64,000 nt of DNA, from assembly GCF_014930455.1 (NCBI RefSeq), contig NZ_JAAIYO010000003.1:496001-560000 (forward strand), given 5' to 3'. Every line of letters starts with the position of its first letter. The stretch's first letter is position 1. The notes beneath the pieces are model-generated. The model was not told the DNA's origin and ran no database searches. It saw only the letters and a list, made by a program, of their open reading frames with translations. A program made the translations under genes and the position numbers. Positions 44,966 to 56,108 of this stretch are shown piece after piece. The DNA is from Corallococcus soli (GTDB lineage Bacteria > Myxococcota > Myxococcia > Myxococcales > Myxococcaceae).

Positions 44966-46882
44966 ATGTCGACCTCCTCGCTTGCTGAGCTGCAGATCAC
45001 CGCGTCGTCCGCGTCGCGGTCGGAGCTGCCCCTCAACGTGCTCCGTCACGACACGCCGGCGCCGGAGGCGATGGACGGGCTGCAGGCGCGCCACGGCGAC
45101 CCCATCCCGATGTACGGGGAGGCGAACGCGCGCGGCTTCAAGACGGTGGAGGACCTGACGGTCGCGGACTGCGTCCTCGCGCACCTGGAGGCCGAGCAGG
45201 TGGAGGCCGTGTTCGGCATCCCTGGCGGCAACCTCGCGCCCTTTCAGCAGGCGCTGCGCAAGCACGGCTCCATGCGCTTCATCATCGCGTCGCACGAAGG
45301 CGGCGCGGCGTTCATGGCGGACGGCTACGCGCGCGCCACGGGCAAGCTGGGCGTGTGCATGGTGACGGCGGGTCCGGGCGCGACCAACGCGATGACGGGC
45401 GTGGCGTCCGCGCACCTGGACGGCGTGCCCCTGCTCACCATCAGCGGCAACGTGTCCACGGAGCGCGTGGGCCTGTTCGCGATGCAGGAGAGCAACAGCA
45501 CGCACGGCGTGAACACGGTGGAGATGTTCCGCCAGGCCTGCGCCAGCTCCGCGGCCGTCGTGGACGCGCAGAGCCTGCCGCGCCTGCTGCAGCGGGCGAT
45601 GCGCACCTCGCAGGGCCTGCCCGGCGGCGCCACGCACCTGAGCATCCCCACCAACGTCGCCCGCCAGCCCATCCAGCGCGCGACGGTGCCCACCACGCGT
45701 GGGGCCTTCCGCGCGCGTCCGGCCGCCGCCCCCTTCGAGGACCTGCGCGCCGCCTTCTCCATGCTGCGCACCGCGCGCCGCCCGTTGATCCTCCTGGGCG
45801 CCGGCGCCCGCGCGGCCATGGAGGAGCACGGCGACGCGTTCAACGCGTTCGTCACCCAGCACGGCATCCCGGTGACGAGCAGCCTGCGCGGCAAGGGGCT
45901 GTTCTCCGAGCGCGAGCCCCTGTGCCTGGGCGTGGTGGGGCTGGGCGGCAGCAAGCGCGTGGAGGCGTACCTGCGCGACGGCGTGGACGTGCTCCTGGTG
46001 CTGGGCAGCCGCCTGGGTGAGTGGGCCAGCCGCAGCTTCCACAAGTACTTCCAGTCCATCCACCACGTCATCCAGGTGGACGTGGAGGCGGCGAACATCG
46101 GCCAGCTGCTGCCGGTGCGGCTGCCCATCGTGGCGGACGCGGGGTCGGTGGTGACGGGCCTGGCGGAGCTGGGGCAGATGATTGGCCCGTCCAGCGGCGC
46201 GCGGGTGCAGGAGCGCTGGGCGCAGGTGATGGCGCTCCATGAGCCCGCGCCCGCCGTGTGCGCGCCCCAGGCGAAGGGCATGGTGAAGCCGCAGCAGCTG
46301 CTGGCGGAGCTTGATCGGCACCTCAGCCCGGAGATGGACCTCTACATCGACATCGGCAACTGCACGGGCTGGACGTCGCACCTGCTCCATGTGTCTCCCC
46401 CCGCGCGCATCTTCTACCCCACGGGTCTGACGTCCATGGGCTGGTCCTGCGGCGCCGTCGTGGGCGGCAAGATTGGCCGGCCGGAGCGCGCCGCGGTGGC
46501 CGTCGTCGGTGACGGCGCGTTCCTGATGAACGGCGTGGAGCTGCTCACGGCGTCGCGCTACCGCGTGGGCACGGTGACCATCGTGCTCAACGACAACGCG
46601 CTGGGCATGGTGAACCACGCCGAGCACATGCAGGACACGGCGTACCCGCTGGAGGACGAGTTCTACGGCCTGGGCAACCCGGACCTGGAGCGCTTCTCGG
46701 AGTCGCTGGGCGCGAAGGTCTACACGGTGGACGGGCCCGGTCAGCTGGACGCGCTGCTGCCGGAAGTGCTGCGCCGCGCGGACGCGTCGGGTCAGCCGCA
46801 GGTCATTGTCGCGCACATCGACTACCGCGAGGTGCCGCCGTACGGCGACCGCTTCGCCGCGGTGGCGTCCGACGGGAAGTAG
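44966..46882 (+). CDS. Acetolactate synthase-like TPP-dependent enzyme
   Basis: The 638-aa protein has the three TPP-enzyme domains after an extra N-terminal 60 residues. The cofactor-activating Glu is in SHEGGAAFMADGYARATGKL (Glu111); the PP domain has GDGAFLMNGVEL (515-517 start) and LNDNALGM (542-544) for Mg-TPP. It is related to acetolactate synthase large subunits, but no small-subunit gene is nearby. Its partner six bases downstream is a KAS III-like protein, so it may condense a 2-oxo acid with an acyl or aldehyde acceptor rather than make branched-chain amino acids. A ribosome site GGAGAAG precedes the ATG. Confidence 0.82.
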   Translation: MSTSSLAELQITASSASRSELPLNVLRHDTPAPEAMDGLQARHGDPIPMYGEANARGFKTVEDLTVADCVLAHLEAEQVEAVFGIPGGNLAPFQQALRKHGSMRFIIASHEGGAAFMADGYARATGKLGVCMVTAGPGATNAMTGVASAHLDGVPLLTISGNVSTERVGLFAMQESNSTHGVNTVEMFRQACASSAAVVDAQSLPRLLQRAMRTSQGLPGGATHLSIPTNVARQPIQRATVPTTRGAFRARPAAAPFEDLRAAFSMLRTARRPLILLGAGARAAMEEHGDAFNAFVTQHGIPVTSSLRGKGLFSEREPLCLGVVGLGGSKRVEAYLRDGVDVLLVLGSRLGEWASRSFHKYFQSIHHVIQVDVEAANIGQLLPVRLPIVADAGSVVTGLAELGQMIGPSSGARVQERWAQVMALHEPAPAVCAPQAKGMVKPQQLLAELDRHLSPEMDLYIDIGNCTGWTSHLLHVSPPARIFYPTGLTSMGWSCGAVVGGKIGRPERAAVAVVGDGAFLMNGVELLTASRYRVGTVTIVLNDNALGMVNHAEHMQDTAYPLEDEFYGLGNPDLERFSESLGAKVYTVDGPGQLDALLPEVLRRADASGQPQVIVAHIDYREVPPYGDRFAAVASDGK

Positions 46883-46888
46883 CAGCGC

Positions 46889-47866
46889 ATGACGTCCGCT
46901 TCGTTCGCGCTCCTGGGCGCGGGGGCCGCGCTGCCCGCCCGGGTGCGCGGCAACGACGAGCCGCTCTTCGAGCCGCTGCGCCGCGCCGCCGCGGAAGGGG
47001 GCGGCGAGGTCGCGCTCTTCTACGGCAACCGCGAGCGCCGCGTGCTCGGGCCCGACGAGTCGCTGGCATCGCTCACCGCGAAGGCGGGCGCGGCCGCGCT
47101 CCAGGTCGCGGGGCTGAAGGCCTCCGACGTGGACCGGCTCTACGGCTACGTGTCCGTGTCGGAGTTCATCACGCCCAACGCGCTCTACGCCGTGCACCAG
47201 GAGCTGGGGCTGGGGCAGGGGGCGCTGGTGGTGCCGGTGCAGGCGGACTTCGTCAACTTCCTCATGGGCGTGGTGCTCGCGTGGGAGGCGCTGCGCGCGG
47301 GCTCCATCCGGTACGCGCTGGTGGCGGTGGGCGCGGCCTGGACGCGCAACATGGACTACACGCAGGGCCACGCCATCGGCATCGGGGATGGCGCCGGGGC
47401 CGCGGTGGTGGGTGCCTCGGAGCCCGGAGGCGGGCTCACGCTGGTGGACTGGGCGGCGGACACCTTCAGCGACGAATACGGCGCGATGACGATGGGCGCG
47501 CGGCCGGAGTCGGGGCTCGGCTACCCCACCTACGGCCTGGCGCCCACGGGCGGCATCAAGGCGTTCCTGTCGTCGGGGATGAACGGTCCTCCCCGGCTGG
47601 TGGAGCGACTGCTGGCGAAGCACGGCGTGTCACGCGACGACGTGACGCTCATCTCGCATCAGGCCACGCGCAAGCTGATGGACCACTGGGCCCAGGCCAT
47701 CCGTCCGCGCGAGTACGTGGACACCTTCGAGGACTTCGGGAACATGGTGCACGCGTCCATCCCGGTGACGCTGGCGCGGTTCCACCACCGGCTGCGCACG
47801 AAGTACCTGGTGATGGTGGGCCTGGGCATTGGCGCGCACCAGATGGCCGTGCTGGTGCGCGTCTGA
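46889..47866 (+). CDS. KAS III-like protein lacking the catalytic cysteine
   Basis: The 325-aa protein aligns with FabH-type 3-oxoacyl-ACP synthase III along its length: SGAVKYALVV-like AGSIRYALVA, IGIGDGAGAAVVGAS, LISHQATRKL (His257) and EDFGNMVHASIPVTLA (Asn285). But the nucleophile region, AACAGF in FabH, reads VQADFVNF here, so the catalytic Cys is Phe121 with Asp120 beside it. Acyl-enzyme formation should be impossible, unlike decarboxylation or binding, for which His and Asn remain. It is surely co-transcribed with the TPP enzyme. A partner role in acyl transfer or substrate binding is likely; the product is unknown. Confidence 0.8.
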   Translation: MTSASFALLGAGAALPARVRGNDEPLFEPLRRAAAEGGGEVALFYGNRERRVLGPDESLASLTAKAGAAALQVAGLKASDVDRLYGYVSVSEFITPNALYAVHQELGLGQGALVVPVQADFVNFLMGVVLAWEALRAGSIRYALVAVGAAWTRNMDYTQGHAIGIGDGAGAAVVGASEPGGGLTLVDWAADTFSDEYGAMTMGARPESGLGYPTYGLAPTGGIKAFLSSGMNGPPRLVERLLAKHGVSRDDVTLISHQATRKLMDHWAQAIRPREYVDTFEDFGNMVHASIPVTLARFHHRLRTKYLVMVGLGIGAHQMAVLVRV

Positions 47867-47876
47867 GGCGTGGGCG

Positions 47877-48698
47877 CTACTGGTCGTCGCAGGGCGTGCC
47901 CAGCCGGATGCCCGTGTAGACGCCCAGCTCGTTGTAGATGAGCGGCAGGTTCTGCTCCACGGGCACGTTGCGCAGGGTGACCTCCTTGCGCGGGTTTTCA
48001 ATCCACACGGGCGTCTGGGCGCGGTCGATGACGAGCCGCAGCTGGCCCTTCTTCGTGGTGAAGATCTCCCCCTCCGAGTCCGCCACCACGTTGGTCATCT
48101 TCTGCGGCTTCAGGTCGCCGCGCGGTCCGATGAACACCCGGAAGTTGCGTGACTCCTCGGCGGTGAAGCCCTTGTCCACGTAGTAGTACGTGCCGTTCGA
48201 GTCGCGCAGCAGCGCGTGCGGGACGTACTTCTGCGGGTTGGGCGAGTACGTGGCCTTGCGCAGCAGCTCGCGCGCCGCCGTGCCGGGCAGCAGCTCCAGG
48301 GGCACCTTGCGCTCGCCGCAGCGCAGCGAACAGGTGCGCTCCTTGGTGTCCAGGGACACTTCGGAATGCACGCGCAGGTCCATGCCCTGGTAGTCGGCGG
48401 TTCCCTTGCGGTTGAAGAAGCGCGGATCCATGAACAGGGTGCCGGGCAGGAAGCCGGGGGGGCGGGGCACCACCACCAGCTGCTTGCCGTCGCCGTAGAA
48501 GAGCTGCTCCTCCAGGTCTTCCGTCTCCTCGCGGGGCACGGCGACGACGTAGTGGCCCTTGCCGTCGGTGCAGACGGAGGTGGCTTCCAGGAGCATGCGC
48601 TGCCCCAGGTTCTCCGCCTTGCCCCACGGCGGTTCGACGGCGACGGAGGTGCTCGAAGCGAGGAGCACCGCGACGGTGAGGACGCGTTGGATGATCAT
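47877..48698 (-). CDS. Exported protein of unknown function, 273 aa
   Basis: The N-terminus MIIQRVLTVAVLLASSTSVA is a signal peptide. The mature part is beta-rich with CSLRCGERKVPLELL (a CxxxC pair), KYVPHALLRDSNGTYYYVDKGF and GPRGDLKPQKMTNVVADSEG; no known domain is recognised. It converges with the KAS III-like gene (10 bases between stops) and lies 17 bases after another exported protein gene, both downstream of a Ser/Thr kinase gene. Confidence 0.65.
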   Translation of the reverse strand: MIIQRVLTVAVLLASSTSVAVEPPWGKAENLGQRMLLEATSVCTDGKGHYVVAVPREETEDLEEQLFYGDGKQLVVVPRPPGFLPGTLFMDPRFFNRKGTADYQGMDLRVHSEVSLDTKERTCSLRCGERKVPLELLPGTAARELLRKATYSPNPQKYVPHALLRDSNGTYYYVDKGFTAEESRNFRVFIGPRGDLKPQKMTNVVADSEGEIFTTKKGQLRLVIDRAQTPVWIENPRKEVTLRNVPVEQNLPLIYNELGVYTGIRLGTPCDDQ

Positions 48699-48715
48699 GG
48701 TGTGCGGGCGTGGGG

Positions 48716-49531
48716 CTAGAGGTTCTTCTTGAAGTAACGGGTGGCGGTCTTCTCCTGGCTGGAGGCCTCCGTGTTCGTGGTCCACACGAAGCGGTCTCCT
48801 TGCAGGGCCGGTTCCAGGCCAGCGCCGAAGCGGCAGTCCATCCGCTGGAGGCGGGCCTTCACCGTGCGGCGGGCTTCCTCGGACGTGGCGCACATGGCCT
48901 TCAGCGCGCTGAGCGGGAAGGCGCAGTAGCGGGTGATGTTCGCGTCCTTGAGCAGGGGCTCCGTGACGGTGGCCCAGTCGATGGTGCCCGCCACGGTCGT
49001 GGCGCAGGCGGTGTTCATCTGCTGGAGGGCTTCGGCGTAGCTGGTGTTGTGGACGGCCTCCTCGGCCTTGCGGTCGAAGGCCATCAGCTTCGCGAGCTGG
49101 CCGCTCTGGGTCTGCTGCTGGTGCTGCGCGTAGACCTCCTCCGGCTTGAGCTTCTGGGAGCGCGCCTCGTCGTACTGGACGGTGACTCCGTTGCCGGGGC
49201 CGCCGGGGAAGTGCAGCTCCGCGCGCGGCCCCACCAGGGTGAGCGGCGAGTAGTTCCGGCCGTGCCACTGGGTGGTGTAGCTCAGCCGGGACGTGCCGAC
49301 GCTGCTCCAGTCCTTGAGGGTGTACGGCAGCACCAGGCCGTCCAGCACGGAGCCGGTGCCCTGGATGCGCACGAGGAACTTCTTCTGCTCGCGGGGCGTG
49401 AGCGGCACGACGGCCACCAGTTCCCCCTGCGGACCCACGAACACCTTGCCGGCCTCCACGGGCGCCGCGGCCCGGGCGGGCAGGGTGCCCAGGACAGCGC
49501 AAAGCACGGCCACTGCGACGACGATTCTCAC
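48716..49531 (-). CDS. Exported protein of unknown function, 271 aa
   Basis: The protein begins MRIVVAVAVLCAVLGTLPARA, a signal peptide cut after ARA. The mature part has KVFVGPQGELVAVVPLTPRE and a helical C-terminal half with several Cys (MNTACATTV, CAFPLSALKAMC, MDCRFG). No family is recognised. GTG 49531 was chosen over ATG 49549 because GGAGG lies 6 bases before it. It is part of a three-gene run with the kinase and the 273-aa exported protein. Confidence 0.65.
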   Translation of the reverse strand: MRIVVAVAVLCAVLGTLPARAAAPVEAGKVFVGPQGELVAVVPLTPREQKKFLVRIQGTGSVLDGLVLPYTLKDWSSVGTSRLSYTTQWHGRNYSPLTLVGPRAELHFPGGPGNGVTVQYDEARSQKLKPEEVYAQHQQQTQSGQLAKLMAFDRKAEEAVHNTSYAEALQQMNTACATTVAGTIDWATVTEPLLKDANITRYCAFPLSALKAMCATSEEARRTVKARLQRMDCRFGAGLEPALQGDRFVWTTNTEASSQEKTATRYFKKNL

Positions 49532-49593
49532 GCGATTCCTCCCCCTCATCCCGCGCGAACACCGTGGTGTCCTGACGCACGGGCGGGTCCAGC

Positions 49594-51810
<2,217 letters not shown>

Positions 51811-51997
51811 GGATGGGGCGTGTCCTGATGACAGAGGGGTGCGAACGCACCCGCGAAACGGGCCATCACGCTAGCACGCCCCATCCGCCAGGGCGCGAGC
51901 CCTCCACTCCCGGACACCCCCCGGACAGTCGAACGCCCGGACCCTCGCGAGAGGACCCGGGCGCCTGAAGTCGATGAAGCCGTGCTCAACCAGCAAA

Positions 51998-52020
51998 GGC
52001 GTGGGCCTGCTGCCCACGCC
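51998..52020 (-). terminator. Terminator hairpin of the DEAD-box helicase gene
   Basis: On the minus strand: GGCGTGGGC, 5-base loop, GCCCACGCC, then TTT. A perfect 9-bp stem 23 bases after the helicase stop at 52044, followed by a short T-run. Confidence 0.65.
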
Positions 52021-52043
52021 CTACCCGGGAAGAGGGGAGGGGC

Positions 52044-53510
52044 TCAGCCCCACTTGGAGAACTGCCGCCGGGGCGGAGGCGTGCTGGCCCCCGCGGCCGG
52101 AGGAGGTGCCCCGGCCCCGGCCGGACGGCTCGCCTGCGCACGGACCTGACCGCCGCCGCGCGACGCCTGGGCGCCCGCGCCGCTGGACGGACGCTGACCG
52201 CCGCCACCGCCACGGCCCTGACCGCCACCGCGTCCACCACCACGTCCGCCGCCGCCGCCACCGCCGCCGTTGCCGCCGCGGCGCTGACCACCATTGCCCC
52301 GGCCACCACCGCGCCCACCGGCGAGGGGCGGACGGTCGTCCTCCACCAGGTCGCCCGGGAGCGTCGCGGGGAGCAGCGAACGGAAGCTGGCGTCCGCCAC
52401 CACCGGCACGCTGCGGCGGATGGTGCGCTCGATGTCGCGCAGGTACTCGCGCTCCTCGGAGTCGCAGAACGACACGGCCTGGCCGCTGGCGCCCGCGCGG
52501 CCGGTGCGGCCGATGCGGTGCACGTACTGCTCCGGCACGTTGGGCAGGTCGTAGTTGAAGACGTGCGACAGCCCGTCGATGTCGATGCCGCGCGCCGCGA
52601 TGTCCGTGGCCACCAGCACGCGCAGCGTGCCCGCGCGGAACTCGTCCAGCGCGCGCTCACGGGCGTTCTGGCTCTTGTTGCCGTGGATGGCGTCGGCGCG
52701 CACGCCCGCCTGCGTGAGCTGCTTGGCCACGCGGTTGGCGCCGTGCTTCGTGCGCGTGAACACCAGCGCGCGCGGGATGACCTTCGCGTCCTGGAGCAGG
52801 TGCGTGAGCAGCGCGCGCTTCTCCTCGCGCTTCACGAAGTACACCTGCTGGCTCACCGTCTCCGCGGTGGTGGACGCGGGCGACACCTCCACCCGCACCG
52901 GATCCCTCAGGATGTTGCGCGCCAGGTCCATGATGTCCGGCGGCAGCGTCGCGCTGAAGAACAGCGTCTGGCGCTCCTTCGGCAGGACCTTGATGACGCG
53001 CCGGACGTCGTGGATGAAGCCCATGTCCAGCATGCGGTCCGCCTCGTCGAGCACGAACACCTCGAGCGCGCGCAGCGTGACGTGGCCCTGATCAATCAGG
53101 TCCAACAAGCGTCCCGGCGTCGCCACCAGGATGTCCACGCCCTGGCGCAGCGCCTGGACCTGCGGCGTCTGGCCCACGCCGCCGAACACCACCGCGTGGC
53201 GCAGGGGCAGGTTCTTGCCGTAGGTCCCGAAGCTCTCACTGACCTGGCTGGCCAGCTCACGCGTGGGCGTCAGCACCAGGCAGCGCACCGGACGCGCGCC
53301 GCCCGAGGGGGCCTTCGCGGACAGCCGCTGGAGGATGGGCAGCGCGAACGCCGCCGTCTTGCCCGTGCCCGTCTGGGCCACGCCCAGGACGTCCTTGCCC
53401 GCCAGGGCGTGCGGAATCGCCTTCACCTGGATGGGCGTCGGCGTGGTGTAGCCCTCGGCCTTCACGGCCTTGAGGAGTGAGTCAGTCAACTGCAGTTCGT
53501 CAAACGTCAT
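52044..53510 (-). CDS. DEAD-box RNA helicase, RhlE-like
   Basis: The 488-aa protein has the Q motif ([13 protein letters not shown]), Walker [34 protein letters not shown] (in [14 protein letters not shown]), then [20 protein letters not shown] and [10 protein letters not shown]. It unwinds RNA using ATP. The last ~100 residues form a Gly/Arg-rich tail ([16 protein letters not shown]) for RNA contact, followed by a Pro/Ala-rich end. ATG 53510 starts directly before the Q-motif domain; a longer frame upstream reads through intergenic sequence and is rejected. RhlE-type helicases act in ribosome assembly and cold adaptation. Confidence 0.9.
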   Translation of the reverse strand: MTFDELQLTDSLLKAVKAEGYTTPTPIQVKAIPHALAGKDVLGVAQTGTGKTAAFALPILQRLSAKAPSGGARPVRCLVLTPTRELASQVSESFGTYGKNLPLRHAVVFGGVGQTPQVQALRQGVDILVATPGRLLDLIDQGHVTLRALEVFVLDEADRMLDMGFIHDVRRVIKVLPKERQTLFFSATLPPDIMDLARNILRDPVRVEVSPASTTAETVSQQVYFVKREEKRALLTHLLQDAKVIPRALVFTRTKHGANRVAKQLTQAGVRADAIHGNKSQNARERALDEFRAGTLRVLVATDIAARGIDIDGLSHVFNYDLPNVPEQYVHRIGRTGRAGASGQAVSFCDSEEREYLRDIERTIRRSVPVVADASFRSLLPATLPGDLVEDDRPPLAGGRGGGRGNGGQRRGGNGGGGGGGGRGGGRGGGQGRGGGGGQRPSSGAGAQASRGGGQVRAQASRPAGAGAPPPAAGASTPPPRRQFSKWG

Positions 53511-53883
53511 GGAATCCCGCAATGATGGGTTGGCGCGCTTCCCCCTCAGGCGGGGGGCCGACCGCGCAGCGCGCCCTCCCGCGAAATTACGGGGGCGCCT
53601 GGCGGTGCGCGGTCGGGCCGCGAAGCGGCCCGAAGCACCTGGAAGTTTCCAGGAACCCGTGGGCCCCCCGGGAGGATTCCCGGTACGGCACACGGTCTGG
53701 CCACACTGCCTGCAACGGGGGGCAATGTCCCGGGAAATCCATCCGCCCGGCCGGCCCGCCCCTGTGGAGATTTCGGACAGGGCTGCATGTCCGCTGTCCG
53801 TCACATCCCCAACCCCCCAGTCCAGGCGGCGGAGGCCCTCTCCCTCGCCCGCCCTCCCAAAGGGCTGGAATCCTTTGGACAGC

Positions 53884-53909
53884 AACCATCTGCCCTGGGG
53901 CAGGTGGTT
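53884..53909. promoter_or_regulatory. Palindrome upstream of sigma-54 site, candidate activator site
   Basis: AACCATCTGCCC, 2 bases, GGGCAGGTGGTT: a 12-bp dyad with one mismatch, centred about 73 bases before the predicted transcription start. This is where enhancer-binding activators usually sit. Confidence 0.45.
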
Positions 53910-53918
53910 GGATTGATT

Positions 53919-53929
53919 GGGAAATTCCC
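53919..53929. promoter_or_regulatory. Short palindrome near the sigma-54 promoter
   Basis: GGGAAATTCCC, a perfect 11-bp palindrome, about 46 bases before the predicted start. It might be a second activator or integration-host-type site; function is inferred from position only. Confidence 0.3.
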
Positions 53930-53943
53930 CGCCCCCTGCCGCC

Positions 53944-53959
53944 TGGCATGGCCGTTGCT
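53944..53959 (+). promoter_or_regulatory. Sigma-54-type promoter of the glucan operon
   Basis: TGGCAT (53944-53949), 5 bases, TTGCT (53955-53959): a near-perfect match to TGGCAC-N5-TTGC, with GG and GC spaced by 10 bases. The predicted start is about 53970. That lies after ATG 53965 and so argues for the TTG start at 54016. An enhancer-binding protein would be needed to activate it. Confidence 0.65.
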
Positions 53960-54015
53960 AGCCTATGCCGCGTCGCGCCGTAGAGGCGTGGACGGTGGCC
54001 CAGGAGGAGCGGGAT

Positions 54016-55554
54016 TTGACGCGGTGGCGGCGACAGATGGTGGGGATGACCTGGGGTGTGGGGCTGTGCGCGGCGACGCTGGCGTGTGCCCAGCCGAAGC
54101 CGGCGACGTCGTCCATGGCGGCCCGGGGTTCGGGGTTCTCCATGGAGACGGTGAAGGAGAAGGCCCGGGCGCTGGCCGCGAAGCCGTACCAGGAGCCGCC
54201 CGTGGGCGTGCCGCCATCCTTCGAGAAGCTCACCTACGATCAGTACCGGGACATCCGCTTCCGCGACGCCAGCTCCCTGTGGCGTGACGCGGGCGTGCCC
54301 TTCCGGGCGCAGTTCTTCCACCCGGGCTTCTATTACACGCGTCCGGTGGTGGTGAACGAGGTGTCCGGCGGCAAGTCGCGCCCGGTGCCCTTCTCCACGG
54401 ATCACTTCACGTACGGCCCGCTGGTGGGCACGCCGCCCGCGGGCAAGGTGAACGGCTTCGCGGGCTTCCGCCTCAACGCGCCGCTCAACACGAAGGGCTA
54501 CTACGACGAGCTGGTGGCCTTCCTGGGGGCCAGCTACTTCCGCGCGCTGGGGCGGGGCAACGTGTACGGGCTGTCCGCGCGCGGGCTCGCCATCGACACG
54601 GCGTTGTCGGGGCCCGAGGAGTTCCCCACGTTCCGCGAGTTCTGGCTGGAGAGGCCGGCGGAGGGCGCGGACCAGGTGGTGGTGCACGCGCTGCTCGACA
54701 GCACCAGCGTCACGGGGGCCTACCGCTTCGCCATCCGCCCGGGTGAGCAGACGGTGATGGACGTGACGGTGACGCTGTTCGCGCGCAAGCAGGTGCGGCA
54801 GCTGGGGCTGGCGCCGCTGACCAGCATGTACCTCTTCGGGGAGAACGACCGGGGCGACTTCGACGACTTCCGCCCGGAGGTGCACGACTCCGACGGCCTC
54901 TCCGTGTGGATGAAGAACGGCGAGAAGCTGTGGCGGCCGTTGAAGAACCCGAAGCACACCCAGGTGAGCAGCTTCCATGCGGACGGGCTGGCGGGCTTCG
55001 GCCTGCTGCAGCGCGACCAGGCCTTCGCCAGCTACGAGGACCTGGAGGCGCGCTCCGAGCGCCGGCCCGGGGCCTGGGTGCAGCCGGTGGGCGACTGGGG
55101 CAAGGGGTCCGTGCGGCTGGTGGAGCTGCCCACCCGCGAGGAGATCCACGACAACATCGTGGCCTTCTGGGTGCCGGATGCACCGTTGGCGGCGGGTGCA
55201 CAGCTTGGGTTCTCGTATCGCCTGTCCTGGGGCTTCGCGCCGGAGGGCGTGAAGCCGACGGGGTCGGTCGTCGCGGCGACGCGTGTCGCGGCGGGCAGCA
55301 AGCCGGGGGCGCGTCGCTTCGTCCTCGATTTCACCCAGAGCATCGGGGATGGCACGGGCCCGGTGGAGGCGGTCGTCACCGCTTCCCGTGGGCAGGTGCT
55401 GCACCCTCGCGCGGAAGTGCACGCCGTCACCGGCGGCTACCGCGCGGCCTTCGAGCTGATGCCCGACGGAGCAGGCCCCGTCGAGCTCCGCTGCTTCCTG
55501 AAACGCGGTTCCGAGACCCTCACCGAGACCTGGAGCTACCTGTGGATTCCGTGA
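54016..55554 (+). CDS. opgG: Osmoregulated periplasmic glucan biosynthesis protein OpgG/OpgD
   Basis: The 512-aa protein has the OpgG (MdoG) domain: YDQYRDIRFRDASSLWRDAG, FYYTRPVVVNEVSGGK, FLGASYFRALGRGNVYGLSARGLAI, and a C-terminal beta domain (AVVTASRGQVLHPRAEVH). OpgG acts in the periplasm on branching or release of beta-glucans. A signal peptide is seen (RWRRQ then MVGMTWGVGLCAATLACA). TTG 54016 was chosen: AGGAGG lies 8 bases upstream, and the predicted transcript starts after ATG 53965. Arg pair RRQ might make a weak Tat signal. Its stop overlaps the next gene by four bases. Confidence 0.88.
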   Translation: MTRWRRQMVGMTWGVGLCAATLACAQPKPATSSMAARGSGFSMETVKEKARALAAKPYQEPPVGVPPSFEKLTYDQYRDIRFRDASSLWRDAGVPFRAQFFHPGFYYTRPVVVNEVSGGKSRPVPFSTDHFTYGPLVGTPPAGKVNGFAGFRLNAPLNTKGYYDELVAFLGASYFRALGRGNVYGLSARGLAIDTALSGPEEFPTFREFWLERPAEGADQVVVHALLDSTSVTGAYRFAIRPGEQTVMDVTVTLFARKQVRQLGLAPLTSMYLFGENDRGDFDDFRPEVHDSDGLSVWMKNGEKLWRPLKNPKHTQVSSFHADGLAGFGLLQRDQAFASYEDLEARSERRPGAWVQPVGDWGKGSVRLVELPTREEIHDNIVAFWVPDAPLAAGAQLGFSYRLSWGFAPEGVKPTGSVVAATRVAAGSKPGARRFVLDFTQSIGDGTGPVEAVVTASRGQVLHPRAEVHAVTGGYRAAFELMPDGAGPVELRCFLKRGSETLTETWSYLWIP

Positions 55555-56054
55555 CCACGCACCCCTTCCTCTCCTTCGCCCCGGCGATGCCCCAGGCCCG
55601 CGCGGACACCCGCGACGCGCTGGTGGGCTTCTTCCAGGACTTCGGCTTCACGGGCCGTGGAGACCTGGAGCGCCTGGCGAGCTGGGTGCTGGGCGTCCGC
55701 GAACTGTCGCTGTCTCCGGAGGCCGCGCTGGCGCTCGCGCGCTGGCGGGTGGAGGGGTGGCTGGCGGAGGTGCTCGGGCCGTCGCACGTCGGGCCGTCGC
55801 TGCTGGTGCGCGGCCGGGCCGCGTTCGTCCTGGTGGGCGGCGCGCGCTGGGGCGCGGACGTGCTGATGCGCGAGCCGCGCGCGCTGCCGGAGGCGTGGCG
55901 CCGGGCGGTGTGTGAGGCAGTGCCCATGGCGGCCCCGTCCGAAATGCCCTGCCAGATGCGCGAGCAGGTGCTCGTGCTCAATCCCTTCATGGACATGGTG
56001 CGCCGCTGGCTGCGTCCGGCCAGCCGCCAGGCGGACGTTTCGCCCTCGCGCTAG
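55551..56054 (+). CDS. Unknown protein between opgG and opgH, 167 aa
   Basis: The protein has no signal peptide or membrane segment. It begins MTTHPFLSFAPAMPQARADT and has a central helical stretch (LERLASWVLGVRELSLSPEA), then RGRAAFVLVGGARWGADVLM and a C-terminus MREQVLVLNPFMDMVRRWLRP. I do not recognise a family. GTG 55551 overlaps the opgG stop (GTGA), and opgH follows 54 bases later, so it is locked in the glucan operon and likely works with OpgG/OpgH, perhaps as a cytoplasmic regulator. Confidence 0.65.
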   Translation: MTTHPFLSFAPAMPQARADTRDALVGFFQDFGFTGRGDLERLASWVLGVRELSLSPEAALALARWRVEGWLAEVLGPSHVGPSLLVRGRAAFVLVGGARWGADVLMREPRALPEAWRRAVCEAVPMAAPSEMPCQMREQVLVLNPFMDMVRRWLRPASRQADVSPSR

Positions 56055-56108
56055 GCGCGCCTTCCACCTCGCGTCGCCTCCTGACGCCCGAAGCCCGGAG
56101 CACCCCGC

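Larger units (their letters stand above)
53511..54015. other. 505-bp control region between helicase and glucan operon
   Basis: No gene is supported. On the helicase side are GGGCCGC-GAA-GCGGCCC (53615-53631) and CCTGGAA-GT-TTCCAGG (53638-53653), hairpins that would lie in its leader. On the glucan side are two palindromes (53884-53909 and 53919-53929) and a sigma-54-type promoter (53944-53959). Confidence 0.5.

Noticed and set aside
47877-49580. 567-aa frame joining two exported protein genes on the minus strand
   Set aside because: Its N-terminal half is in the wrong frame for the 271-aa protein; the real genes start at 48698 and 49531.
53511-53885. N-terminal extension of the DEAD-box helicase to a 613-aa protein
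   Set aside because: The extension reads through non-coding GC-rich sequence; the Q-motif domain begins at the ATG 53510.
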